This document shows, one piece after another, positions 6,968 through 16,666 of a stretch of 63,847 nucleotides of DNA (position 1 is its first letter; every line of letters starts with the position of its first letter). The notes beneath the pieces were generated by a model. The model saw only the letters and a list, made by a program, of their open reading frames with translations. It was not told the origin of the DNA and did not search any database. This DNA is from JADHUC01 sp964617665 (lineage in GTDB: Bacteria; Planctomycetota; Planctomycetia; Pirellulales; Pirellulaceae): NCBI GenBank assembly GCA_964617665.1, contig CAZUAH010000013.1, forward strand, positions 1-63,847, written 5' to 3'. The position numbers and the translations under genes were made by a program.

Positions 6968-9967
6968 ATGAATCGCTTTCACAAGCTTACCGCGACGTCG
7001 ATCGCCGTCTGCCTTCTGACTAGTGCCGGTTGTACTCAAGCACTGCGATTGCGGGATAACACGCAAGCGCTTCGTCAAGCTGGGCGCCGTTTGTTCACTC
7101 AACAAAAACCCTGCGCACCCAAGAACCCGTCGGTGGAATCGGTCGCTTCGCAGATCGATTGGCTGGAACACCACATCGACACCTATGGCACGGTTGTGGC
7201 GAAGCAGCCTGACGTGTGGGGAGAGTCACGGCTGACGAAATATCGGCGGGAGATAGAAGAGCAACTCAAGGACCAAGTTAACAAGTTCAGTAGCACGCTT
7301 CAGGGCTCCCTGCGACGCAGCGATCAAAGCGCTCTGGCCTTGGCAATGACCCTTTCCGCGGCAACGGAGGGCGGTTCGGATAACCCGGTGATTTCACTCA
7401 TTGGGGGTGACAACGGGGTTTTGGAGACACCTGTCGTAGATCAGAACGCCCCGCTGGCGCTGGACCTATCACGCTTCTCCTCGTTACAAAAGGATGCCGG
7501 AGGAGAGGATGGCAAAATATCCCTTGAGCCAACCGTCTTCGTCGACCAAATGAAACGGTACCTCAACCATCTGAATGAACTGCGGCGGATCAACGAAGGC
7601 GACGACAACGCCGATTCGCCGGGCTACGCACTGTATCTGGTACGAGTTCCCGTATCGGTCCTGCCAGGAAAGCGAACGCGGAAAGGCCACGGAGCGGAGA
7701 TCACCGTCACTGTCCAGCCGCATATTGGCGAAGATCTCCTGCCGATTACGTTTCGCAACCTCGTCGTTAACGACTTAGTCGATCAGTTGGCGTTGCCGAT
7801 CACGCATTTTGTCAACCTTCCCTTGGTCAAGAATGACGACGATGCTCGCGTCAAGCTGCGACAGGAATTGCAGCAGTTCAAAACTCTTCTGGAAAGCAGC
7901 GACGATGAACTTGCGATCAAGATGAGAACGGACGATATCAGCTTGCCTCTCGTTGCGTCATTGAAAGTTCCTGCGACCAGGAATCGACGCGCGCTGCTGC
8001 CGTTTCCGTCGGGGCATATAACCCAGGTCTACGGTTTCGAATCATCGGGATATGTCGCCGTAAACGCCCTGGAGCAGCTTCAACTTCTTCACACCAGCCA
8101 GTCGCCGGTGCCCAATGAAGTGATTCATCTGACCGATGTCCAGTCTTACCTAAGAGCGGAAATCGAAGCCGCCTATGATCTCTTGTCACGGCCCGATAAC
8201 CAACATCTGTGGCACGGTTATTGCGACGATATATTGGTCGATGCAGTGCGCAATCGAGAAGTCGACACAGTATCCGGTCTCAGGCAAGCATTCTACACTG
8301 AGCCGCCCATCAGGCGAGAAAGAGAAACAGGCACCCGGACTACGACGGCTCTGGCTTGGATGATCATCGTCGAATCGGCATTGTTGAACGACCGTCTAGC
8401 TCAAGACATGAACGAATTGGCTTCCCAGAAAGGCTGCTTCACGCAGGTACCTCTTGGGACACCCTTCCACGGGCCCAATCCGCCCCTGGAGGCGCGCGAG
8501 GCATTCAATCGATACGTCCAGTGTCGCTGGCCCATCCAGGTTTTTGCACTGGACCCTGTCACGGACGAGCAGAACATTGCCGAAACGTACAGTCGTCGTC
8601 GCGAACTGCAGTTGGCCATTGCCGCGGCCGTGGCTAAAGGCGAGATGAGCGCCAATGCCGCCGGCCGCTTCGCCCGTCGGCTTGAGCTGGACATGGAGAC
8701 GATCAAACTCAATCGGAAAGCCGTCGGCTTCAGTCTCGGCAACGATACGTTCGGCTGGCGTTTCATGCCGCGGATGCAAACGCCCCGGACGCCCACCACT
8801 CTGCAAGCTATGGCGGAAACTCTGGGCGGCGGGCCGACGCAAGATCAGGACATGCGCGACCGCCAACTGGAACCGGGCATTCGGGAATGCGTGGCACTGA
8901 TTGTGATGCCCTCATTCGTGCCCTTTGCCGACTTTGATTTCCGCTCGAACTGGTTCGGCCTCACCAATCCCAGCAAGAAAGAGTGGACCATTCACGATAC
9001 GATGAAGCTCAGCCGGGCCCACCAAGCGATCCATCGGGCCCTGTCACATACAAACGACTGCGGCCTGTATCGCCCAGGGGATCTCGGTCGGTTGGTGCGC
9101 GTGGTGGAACAGCTCGATCGCAAAATGCCGCTACAAACCGCGTCCGTGCCAGTTCCCTACGAAAACACGCTTGGCGGCTTCGAGATGTTCAACGCGGGCG
9201 TCACCGACCTAGGACCGGAGCTGAGTGGCTGGTACGGAGCACCGGGGATCGTGCTTGCCAAATGCGACCGGTGTGAATCGTGCAAAGCGAAGAAGCCTGA
9301 TGACGCGGACGCCAAAAGCGGGTCGGGCGGTAGCGGCCCCGATTCGGAAGAGGATGAAGCCTGCCGTTGCCACGGGACCACCATTTTTCTTGTTGGCAAG
9401 GGCTTCAGCGTCCATGAGACCAAGGTGATCGCCGGTGGGAAGTGTATTCCCGAATTCACACTACTTAGCCGTGAGATTATGCAAGTAACCATTCCTGCGA
9501 ATGCGAACGCGCTGAGGTTCTGTGACGAGCGACAGCCGCGGGTGCCATGTGACGGCGGACAAAGTGGATGCGTGGAAAAGCAATTTGTTGACGTCCACGT
9601 GGCAACACCTTACGGCGTGACGAACCACCTTCTGATACCGGTGTACCATAGCGATAACCCGCTGATTTGTCGGGACGCGCCACGGGAAAAGGGTGGTGCG
9701 GGACCTACTGGGGCAGTGAAACCGACAGATGACGATGTAGCGCCGCAAGATTCGCCTGCAACGTCACCGAAGTCGCCAACACTTGATTCGCTCCCTCCAC
9801 CGCCACCGAACGGAACGGTCGAGGAGGAAGGAAGCGTTCTCCTCGAATTGGGAGCACCGAAAAAGACTCCCACCCAGAACAACTCGCAGACGCAATTTCA
9901 ACCGCGAGAGGTCAACGTGACGTTCAACTCGCTGAGACCGTCGCGCGACCCGCATCACTCAGATTGA
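6968..9967 (+). CDS. Large lipoprotein with C-terminal IPT/TIG-like domain
   Basis: The 999-residue product starts at ATG 6968 (AAGGGGG 9 bases upstream) with a lipoprotein signal MNRFHKLTATSIAVCLLTSAGC, the lipobox Cys at residue 22. The frame extends upstream to 6782, but that part encodes no plausible protein. The long middle is largely helical, with no motif I recognise. Residues about 796-890 look like an IPT/TIG immunoglobulin-like fold (HGTTIFLVGKGFSVHETKV through YGVTNHLLIPV). It is preceded by a Cys-rich patch (CDRCESCKAKK) and an Asp/Ser-rich linker, and followed by a Pro-rich tail. It is probably anchored in the outer or inner membrane facing the periplasm. Function unknown. Confidence 0.8.
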   Translation: MNRFHKLTATSIAVCLLTSAGCTQALRLRDNTQALRQAGRRLFTQQKPCAPKNPSVESVASQIDWLEHHIDTYGTVVAKQPDVWGESRLTKYRREIEEQLKDQVNKFSSTLQGSLRRSDQSALALAMTLSAATEGGSDNPVISLIGGDNGVLETPVVDQNAPLALDLSRFSSLQKDAGGEDGKISLEPTVFVDQMKRYLNHLNELRRINEGDDNADSPGYALYLVRVPVSVLPGKRTRKGHGAEITVTVQPHIGEDLLPITFRNLVVNDLVDQLALPITHFVNLPLVKNDDDARVKLRQELQQFKTLLESSDDELAIKMRTDDISLPLVASLKVPATRNRRALLPFPSGHITQVYGFESSGYVAVNALEQLQLLHTSQSPVPNEVIHLTDVQSYLRAEIEAAYDLLSRPDNQHLWHGYCDDILVDAVRNREVDTVSGLRQAFYTEPPIRRERETGTRTTTALAWMIIVESALLNDRLAQDMNELASQKGCFTQVPLGTPFHGPNPPLEAREAFNRYVQCRWPIQVFALDPVTDEQNIAETYSRRRELQLAIAAAVAKGEMSANAAGRFARRLELDMETIKLNRKAVGFSLGNDTFGWRFMPRMQTPRTPTTLQAMAETLGGGPTQDQDMRDRQLEPGIRECVALIVMPSFVPFADFDFRSNWFGLTNPSKKEWTIHDTMKLSRAHQAIHRALSHTNDCGLYRPGDLGRLVRVVEQLDRKMPLQTASVPVPYENTLGGFEMFNAGVTDLGPELSGWYGAPGIVLAKCDRCESCKAKKPDDADAKSGSGGSGPDSEEDEACRCHGTTIFLVGKGFSVHETKVIAGGKCIPEFTLLSREIMQVTIPANANALRFCDERQPRVPCDGGQSGCVEKQFVDVHVATPYGVTNHLLIPVYHSDNPLICRDAPREKGGAGPTGAVKPTDDDVAPQDSPATSPKSPTLDSLPPPPPNGTVEEEGSVLLELGAPKKTPTQNNSQTQFQPREVNVTFNSLRPSRDPHHSD

Positions 9968-10108
9968 GTCTCGCGCCAGCGCAATTCAACCTGCACGCTT
10001 GGTCGCTTGCAGCGGCGTGTTTCAGATTTGTCACTTGCCTTGCAGGCAAATGGCGAGAACGGTCGTGCTCTGGCTGACTGTTTTCTGACTTGGCAATTAT
10101 CGGTCGGT

Positions 10109-13100
10109 CTAACGCGGCGATAGGTCCTCACACGCTTCGAGCAATGCGCGGCGTGTGGATACTTCGGGATATGTCGTGGCTAGTTGTTGGATCGCTTCGA
10201 GGCTGGTGGGGTCGGCGATGTTGCCTAGGGCTTCGGCTGCGGCGTGGCGTGTGTCGGTGGCGTTTTCCAGGTTGCTGATGACCTCTAGTAGAACCGGCAC
10301 GGCGCGGCGATCGCCGATTTGGCCCAAGGCCCATGCGGCGGCGGCTCGCCAGCATGGGGTGTATTCCAGTTGCAGGAAGTGGATGTTTGGCTCGGACGGC
10401 TCCGGGCGGCCGTGGCGTGCTTCGTTCAGCTCGGGCGCCAACGACGTCACGAGCGTGTCGACGGAACGTGGATCGCCAAGGTTGCCCAACGTTCGGCCCA
10501 GATAGAACAGTACCCAGTGCCGTTGTGGAATCCAGCTTGGATTGCCCAGGGGTCGCTTGATCTCATCTTCGGGCTTCGCTCGATAACGCTCGTATGCCGC
10601 GCGGACTTGTGGCTCGTACATCTGGTCGCGGCAAGCGAGCGACAGCATGTGTGCGGCTCGGTTGTCCGGGGCTGGTGTGCCGGCCCAGGCGCCGAAGGTC
10701 GTGCTGACGGCTTGCTTGAGATCCTCCACTGGTTTCGACTGCGGATCGCCGAGCAACGCCAGGCAGGTCTCCATCAGTTGATCGCCACGGCCGCTACGAA
10801 GGATGACGCGTCCGACGAGCGTTTCATACGTGTCGCTTTCCGGGAATAGGGCACGGTCGGGATCGGTCGGCACAGATCGGATCAGGTGAGGCACGATGTC
10901 CCTCGCTCGCGTCGAGCCGATTCGATCGAGTGCCGCAATGATGCGGGCGTGCAGCGGGGAGGCATGGCAGGCGTATAGCGCCGGGTGATCGCTGTACCAA
11001 CCCACGTAGTGTATGTAATCTTGAAGCTTGGCGAATGTGTCGATCAGCAGCGTTTCAGCCTCGGGCGTGGCGATACGCCCCAACGCATCTATTGCAGCTT
11101 CGGCCAGAAACAGATTGCCGGTCTTTGGTGCGGTGTGATTTGTCAGGATATCGCGCAGCAAGGGGATTGCGCCGGTGTCCTGAAGGTAGCCAATCGCGCG
11201 CACCGCCTCCTGCAAGGTGCGCGGGTTCAATGGCGAATCGGCTGGGAACGTGAAGCGATCTGTGCGGTTGTTCTTCTCAAATGGCGGGTAGGGATTCTTG
11301 TCCTTCTCGTTCGTAACGTAATCTCGGAGCGCCACGCGAGCCGCATCGCCGCCGATGTGTCCCAGTGCGACAATCGCTCGCCGCTGTATCGCTCGATCCT
11401 CGGCGGAGATCCGCTCGATCAGCGATTCTTCGATCGTCCCCCAATCGTTCTCCTGGAACCAAGCTTGCCATGCGTCGGCCTGGGACTGGCGTTCTGCGGT
11501 CGAGACGAAAGGCTGGAGTGGTTCGGCGTGTCCAGTCAGATTCTCTAACGCAACTGCCGCTGCTTGTGCCGTGACTTGGTATCTGTCCGTCAACGCTTCC
11601 AATAGAGGCAGTATGCTCTCGCGAGTGCCGCAGGCTGCCAAAGCGAGCGCGGCGGCGACTCGGACTTCGCGATTTCTGTCCTGCAGCGCGTTGGCCAGAG
11701 CAGCCGCGGCGGAACGATCTCGGAAGAGAGCCAATCGCTGTGCGGCGGAAATCTGAAGTGCATCGTCGTCGCCGCCAAGTTGTTCAATGAGTGCCATTAC
11801 CTCCTGCTTGCCAGTGGTATGCGGTCCAGCGCTGTTAGTGTGCAGGTTCATCGAGGCCGTCTCGCGGAAGCGTTCGAATTGCAGGTCCATCATACCCGTG
11901 ACACCGGAATTGTTGCCGCGAAAGTGATGCGGTTGCCCTTGCCCCAGCAGCTTCAAGGGGCGCGCTCGCATTGCTTGGGACACGCCTAATTCGCCTGGTG
12001 GCGTTGCGCGGCGTGCATGATGGCAGCCCAGGCACGATCGCGTTTCGCCCGGACGGACATAGATCCATGACATCTCGTTCAACTCGGATCGGCCTTCGGC
12101 GTCGACGGCCTGCAACGCCAGCGGCAGATCGGCAGGGACCTCGACATAGAAAGATCCATCCGGCGCGATCGGTACAGTGCCCAATTCCACCGTCTCGTGG
12201 CCGGCGTGTACTATGTGCGAATGGGATGAGCGTGTTGTCAGGGCCTTCGCCCCGATGACGCGAATGGCGCGGATCTGCTCCCAGTCGGCCTTGTACTTCC
12301 TGGTAAACCGAGCATCTTGGCAATAAAGGAAGCCGGTAGCGTCGTTGCTGCCGGTTTGTTCGCGGTCCAGAGTATCAGCCAGGATGGGTGGGCGCGGCCG
12401 TGGACCCAGGAACACGGGCGAATGGATCGAGCCGTCAGGCGATTCGTAGAGGGCGACAACTTGATTGTCGCTCGGGTCGATTACGGCCAACACGTCCGAG
12501 ACCATTCGTGTGACGTCCGGTCGCAACACCGTTGCGAGCAAACGCCCATCAGGCAGCGGTGCCAAATCGCCGAGACCGCCGGGCAGTTTGTGGAAGGATG
12601 CTTCCGGCGCGCCGGGTGTGGCGATGAAGTTCCCGCGGCTGGAAATGCAGGCTAGTTTGCCGCCAGGCAACGGGGCCGGGCTGCCGTAGCCAAGGGCGCG
12701 CAAACGCACACCATAGTCGGCCCCTACGTCCGCGCCCAGTTCGGTCAAGCCGTCGGTACCGTCCGGGCGGATAATGTGGATTTGCGTTTCGACTTTGGCG
12801 CGGTCGAAGAAGTTGTCCGTGCGGATGAAGGCGATCCGACCATCGGACATCACTTTCGGCTCGTTGTCGAAGGTGGGCGTGAAGGTAATCGGTTCGATAT
12901 CACTGCCGTCCGGCTTCATGGCAAACAACGCTCGCGACGGCGGGTTATGGTATTCCTCGAAGCTGCCGGCACGGGTCGAGGTGAATACAATCCGTCCGTC
13001 CGGCAACTCGGCAGGATCAATGTCATGGAACGGTCCGTCGGTCAGTCGCTCAGGCGACCCGCCGTCGGCCGGCACACGATAGATGTGGAAGAAGCTCTCG

Positions 13101-14041
13101 CCGTCGGCGGCCATGGCCACATAAATGGATTTGCCGTCATAGCTGACACTGGGCGAACCGATGGCACCACTCCCGGCGTCAACCAACAAGCGAGGTTCGG
13201 CGTCCGGCCCCGCGGGTTTGAGCACGTAGAGCTTGCGGCCGATCTTCGACGGGCATGGGATGTCGAATTCTGTATAAGCCCGCGACCAATTATTGACTCG
13301 GAAACAAACGCCCCAGGCGTCGCCGCGCAGCGGCACGTAGACGCTGCAGTCGTCGCCCACAAATGCCACGGCATCGGGCCAGCGGAAGTCCGGATCGGGG
13401 TCGCTCAGCGAAATGGACACAGGCAGCGCACCGTGACGCCTGCCTCCTTTCGATCCTGCGTACGTCAGTTTTCCCCAGGGAGCCATGCCCATCGTGCCCA
13501 ATACTCTCGCGGCGGCCCAGTGCTCGTCTTCGAGGAACTCAGGATGCGAATACTCCTCGGGATCGCCCTTGACTGTCACGCGCCAGGAGGCGTCGGTCAG
13601 GATTTCCAGTGGCGGCCGATCGGGCATGTCGATCCTGGTCGCCGCCACCAGCCCGCGACCGCCGCCGAGACAGATACTGCGGACACCGATCACGTTCCTG
13701 CCTTGTGCCAAACGCGACTTGATGTCGTAGCGCTCCAGGGAATTCCAGATCTCACTGCCGGCTCCGACGTCGAAGCCCGCCAAAGCTCCGTTGACGTAAA
13801 GCTCATAGCCGTTGTCCGCCGTGATCAAAATGCTGGCGGCCGAGGGTACCTCATCGAGCGTGAACGTGGTGCGTATCTCGCAGACGTCCACGTTCGTGGC
13901 TTGCCAGATCCAAGACGCCTTCTCGATATGCGGCAACGGGCCAGCCGGTTCTTCCTTCGACGCCTCTTGGGCCGCCAAGCCGTGACACGATAGCATGGCG
14001 AACACCACTGCCATGCAAAGCCAGCTACATCGATTCTTCAT
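10109..14041 (-). CDS. Exported propeller/CxxCH/HEAT-repeat fusion protein (hydrazine-synthase-alpha-like middle)
   Basis: The 1310-residue product has four parts. After a signal peptide (1-27) comes a galactose-binding-like sandwich like that preceding alpha-L-rhamnosidase domains (ASWIWQATNVDVCEIRTTF, about 40-180). A TolB/WD40-like propeller follows (about 270-640; YDGKSIYVAMAADGESFFHI). A single haem-c-type motif CLGCHH lies at about 670-675, in a context like the middle domain of hydrazine synthase alpha. At least six HEAT repeats cover about 770-1310. Planctomycetes encode many such proteins; their electron partners are unknown and this one need not make hydrazine. Start 14041 is chosen for its signal peptide. 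It lies 53 bases after the sialidase-like gene, probably in one operon. Confidence 0.8.
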   Translation of the reverse strand: MKNRCSWLCMAVVFAMLSCHGLAAQEASKEEPAGPLPHIEKASWIWQATNVDVCEIRTTFTLDEVPSAASILITADNGYELYVNGALAGFDVGAGSEIWNSLERYDIKSRLAQGRNVIGVRSICLGGGRGLVAATRIDMPDRPPLEILTDASWRVTVKGDPEEYSHPEFLEDEHWAAARVLGTMGMAPWGKLTYAGSKGGRRHGALPVSISLSDPDPDFRWPDAVAFVGDDCSVYVPLRGDAWGVCFRVNNWSRAYTEFDIPCPSKIGRKLYVLKPAGPDAEPRLLVDAGSGAIGSPSVSYDGKSIYVAMAADGESFFHIYRVPADGGSPERLTDGPFHDIDPAELPDGRIVFTSTRAGSFEEYHNPPSRALFAMKPDGSDIEPITFTPTFDNEPKVMSDGRIAFIRTDNFFDRAKVETQIHIIRPDGTDGLTELGADVGADYGVRLRALGYGSPAPLPGGKLACISSRGNFIATPGAPEASFHKLPGGLGDLAPLPDGRLLATVLRPDVTRMVSDVLAVIDPSDNQVVALYESPDGSIHSPVFLGPRPRPPILADTLDREQTGSNDATGFLYCQDARFTRKYKADWEQIRAIRVIGAKALTTRSSHSHIVHAGHETVELGTVPIAPDGSFYVEVPADLPLALQAVDAEGRSELNEMSWIYVRPGETRSCLGCHHARRATPPGELGVSQAMRARPLKLLGQGQPHHFRGNNSGVTGMMDLQFERFRETASMNLHTNSAGPHTTGKQEVMALIEQLGGDDDALQISAAQRLALFRDRSAAAALANALQDRNREVRVAAALALAACGTRESILPLLEALTDRYQVTAQAAAVALENLTGHAEPLQPFVSTAERQSQADAWQAWFQENDWGTIEESLIERISAEDRAIQRRAIVALGHIGGDAARVALRDYVTNEKDKNPYPPFEKNNRTDRFTFPADSPLNPRTLQEAVRAIGYLQDTGAIPLLRDILTNHTAPKTGNLFLAEAAIDALGRIATPEAETLLIDTFAKLQDYIHYVGWYSDHPALYACHASPLHARIIAALDRIGSTRARDIVPHLIRSVPTDPDRALFPESDTYETLVGRVILRSGRGDQLMETCLALLGDPQSKPVEDLKQAVSTTFGAWAGTPAPDNRAAHMLSLACRDQMYEPQVRAAYERYRAKPEDEIKRPLGNPSWIPQRHWVLFYLGRTLGNLGDPRSVDTLVTSLAPELNEARHGRPEPSEPNIHFLQLEYTPCWRAAAAWALGQIGDRRAVPVLLEVISNLENATDTRHAAAEALGNIADPTSLEAIQQLATTYPEVSTRRALLEACEDLSPR

Positions 14042-14093
14042 ATTGTTGGTTCTCCGAAGTCCTGTACGGCAGGGGCCGTAGGTCACGGTTTGT

Positions 14094-15266
14094 CTACGGT
14101 GAAGTTGATGCCGCATCGGTTGCCATAATCCAATCGAGATTGAAACGAGCCACGGCGATGCTCTCGTACAGCTTCTTCTTCCCGCGCTCAAAAAGCAGAT
14201 AGACGGTGCCATCCGGGCCGGCCGCTAACGACGAGTAGGCACTGTGGCCTTCGTACACCAGCCGCTTCACCGGCCAGGTTTCGCCTCGATCGAAACTGGC
14301 CCACACGGTCATTCGGACGCGCGTGCCGCCGGGATCGTCCGGTGCGCTGAACAACAACACGTCTTTCTCATCGGTGCAATCCAGCGGTAATCGTACCAAG
14401 CCTGCGTTACAGCCGTAGCTCGGCTTGGTGCCGTACTTGAAATAGAACGGCTGGCCGACTTCATAAAGATGGTTGCAGACACGCCAGTCCGTCCACATGT
14501 GCCCACCGTCGTAACTCCAGGCGATACGTCTCCGGTGGTCGATTGCCATGTGCGAGCGTGAGTTGTAGTAAATCGCACCGTCTGACAATTCGGCCAGCGT
14601 GCCTTCGCCGGTACCGTTCTGCACCGGACCGCTCGCCTGCCACGTCTTGCCGCCGTCGTCGCTGTAGATCGCCATGTTGTAGTTGTACGGCCACCACTCC
14701 TGATCGTTGTTTCCTTGCGGCGGCTGCACGCGGGCGGGCATAAGCAGTCTGCCTTTGTGCTTCCCGTAGCGAAGCGTCATTCCCGATTCCGAGCAAGCCG
14801 TATGTGCCGGCACGCCCTTTGGATCGCCATGACCGACCGCGTTCGGCTTGACGACAATTGCCTCTCGCTCCCAAGTCTTTCCCTGATCACGACTTCGCCA
14901 CAAGTACGGTCCTTTCGGATTGACCACCAGCACGTCCTTGGTGTTCTCGTCCACGATCGCGCTGCCGGCCGCGTCGTGTCCCACCTGCTGAACGGGGCTC
15001 CAGGTCTTGCCGCCGTCCTCGCTTCGGCGGAACACTCGTCCGCTTTTTGCGAAGGCCAGGACCGTCCCGTCCGTCGTCACGGTGATGTTGGGGATGCGCA
15101 TGGATTCAAAGAGATCCTGGATTTCAAAAGCAGGTGCGTTTCCAGGTTCCGCCTCATTCTGACCGAAGCACCATCCACACGAAACGCAGATGCTAATCCC
15201 AGCCAGCATCGCCAATGCAGCCGAGCGTCGTCGTTTTCTCTCATAGGTAGTTTCCGCCAGTGTCAC
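14094..15266 (-). CDS. Exported GH33-like sialidase (BNR/Asp-box propeller)
   Basis: The product is about 390 residues. The N-terminal signal region (RKRRRSAALAMLAGISICVS) is followed by a six-bladed propeller. It carries an RIP motif (SMRIPNI), which supplies an arginine of the sialic-acid-binding triad, and five Asp boxes (SEDGGKTW, SRDQGKTW, SDDGGKTW, SYDGGHMW, SFDRGETW). GH33 exo-sialidases release terminal sialic acids; some BNR proteins of this type act on other acidic sugars. The frame opens at ATG 15281, but AAGGAGG lies just inside it, 5 bases before GTG 15266, so the GTG is the better start. The downstream fusion gene begins 53 bases later. Confidence 0.82.
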   Translation of the reverse strand: MTLAETTYERKRRRSAALAMLAGISICVSCGWCFGQNEAEPGNAPAFEIQDLFESMRIPNITVTTDGTVLAFAKSGRVFRRSEDGGKTWSPVQQVGHDAAGSAIVDENTKDVLVVNPKGPYLWRSRDQGKTWEREAIVVKPNAVGHGDPKGVPAHTACSESGMTLRYGKHKGRLLMPARVQPPQGNNDQEWWPYNYNMAIYSDDGGKTWQASGPVQNGTGEGTLAELSDGAIYYNSRSHMAIDHRRRIAWSYDGGHMWTDWRVCNHLYEVGQPFYFKYGTKPSYGCNAGLVRLPLDCTDEKDVLLFSAPDDPGGTRVRMTVWASFDRGETWPVKRLVYEGHSAYSSLAAGPDGTVYLLFERGKKKLYESIAVARFNLDWIMATDAASTSP

Positions 15267-15467
15267 GATAACCTCCTTCATTCAATGTAGCTAAGCCCGT
15301 CCAGTGCTAGTTGTCGGTGTCGTCGAGCACGGCTGTCGCGTATTCTGGCAGAACGAATCCTTTGCTGCAACTAAAACACGTCTTTGGACGTTCGATGGAA
15401 CCATATCATGTGTCATGCAGTTGTTGGTCCACGATGCGTAGAAGATCTGTTAAGATGTGCCCCTGAA

Positions 15468-16607
15468 ATGACACACCATTGGATGATGTTAATGCAAGGA
15501 CTGATCGACGCCTACTTGCCGACGATCTACTCGGACTGGGCGGAGTTTAGAGCGGTCTACGAGAAGGAGGGAGAGGCACTCACCGTTCGGCTTTCTGGCC
15601 AGCCTTGGCTGTCGTTGGAAGCGCTGTCGGAGGACGCAACTCGCTGCTACTACCGGCATCGGTTTACCGAATTGCCGGTCGGCTCGTCGCAGGTTGTGGA
15701 GCTAACGAACGGTTCGGACGTAGTCCAACTTCCGTTTCGGACTCTGACGCCTCCACCGGGTCCAAGGAAGGTCACATTCGGTATCCTGCCTGACCTGCAC
15801 ATTCAACCGTTTGCCGAATCGCGTAGGCTGTCGCTCCGAACGAAACGGCTCTACGCAGTAGCCGAGGAACTGGCTTTCCGATGTCTGAAACGCCTGGAAG
15901 ACCAAGGCGTCGACATGGTGGTCTTTCCAGGCGACACGATTGACCCGTTGGACGACTACACGCTGGGCGTTACTCGGGACTTATTGCGATCGGTCAACAT
16001 TCCCTGCCATCTCATGATCGGCAACCACGAAACCTACGGCCCCTATGACGAAGGGGACTTCTATCGAGCTTTCGATTTGCCACCGGACGGCTACCAGAGT
16101 TTCGTCGTCAACGATGTAGCCTTCATCCTCTTGAGCACCCCGCATCAGGGAAGCTTGAGTCCGTCGGGGCATCAGTCCAGGTGGCTGGCAGCCCAGTTGT
16201 ATGAGCATGCCGATCAGCGCGATACGTTCGTTTTCGCGCATTTTTCACTTCTGCTCCATCCCTGTGTTACGGGCTGGAAGAATGACGGCATGCAACAGCT
16301 ATATGACTATCAGCGCGTACTGGATCTGATCAACCGCTATCCCAGAGTTCGTGCTTTCATCGCGGGTCACAAAAACGTGCCAAGTCGACTGGTCCATCAA
16401 GGAGTGCTCCATCTGTTGTGCCCGCAACTGATCCAAGCTCCGTGTGGTTACAGCGTGGTGGAAGTCTACGAAACGGGCCTGACACACAACGTCTTCGAGA
16501 TTGACGAACAGCATTACGCTCAAATCTCGCGAGACGCGTACGCGGACGACTATCCCGAGCGTTACGGCGAAGACGAGCAGCGAAATTACGTCTATCACTT
16601 CGCGTGA
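15468..16607 (+). CDS. Calcineurin-like metallophosphoesterase
   Basis: The product is about 379 residues. The metallophosphatase signature is complete: DLHI, GDTID, GNHE, a later His in FAHFSLL, and AGHKN. These residues bind two metal ions in phosphodiesterases and phosphatases. There is no signal peptide, so it is probably cytoplasmic. The N-terminal 110 residues form a small domain before the catalytic fold. The start is uncertain: ATGs at 15408, 15468, 15483, 15486 and 15492 are all in frame and none has a strong ribosome site; 15468 is a compromise. It converges on flhB with a 59-base gap. Substrate unknown. Confidence 0.8.
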   Translation: MTHHWMMLMQGLIDAYLPTIYSDWAEFRAVYEKEGEALTVRLSGQPWLSLEALSEDATRCYYRHRFTELPVGSSQVVELTNGSDVVQLPFRTLTPPPGPRKVTFGILPDLHIQPFAESRRLSLRTKRLYAVAEELAFRCLKRLEDQGVDMVVFPGDTIDPLDDYTLGVTRDLLRSVNIPCHLMIGNHETYGPYDEGDFYRAFDLPPDGYQSFVVNDVAFILLSTPHQGSLSPSGHQSRWLAAQLYEHADQRDTFVFAHFSLLLHPCVTGWKNDGMQQLYDYQRVLDLINRYPRVRAFIAGHKNVPSRLVHQGVLHLLCPQLIQAPCGYSVVEVYETGLTHNVFEIDEQHYAQISRDAYADDYPERYGEDEQRNYVYHFA

Positions 16608-16666
16608 AGATGGGCTGTTTTTCGTACAAGTCGTCCATTCTGGACCATTGACAGACGCCTCATTCG

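Noticed and set aside
9968..10108. TTGCCT/AGGCAA mini-hairpin between convergent genes
   Set aside because: A 6-bp stem without a T-run is too weak to call a terminator.
12776..13993. Long plus-strand frame (405 codons) opposite the propeller/HEAT gene
   Set aside because: Antisense shadow; Arg/Gly/Val-rich without a signal peptide, motif or ribosome site.
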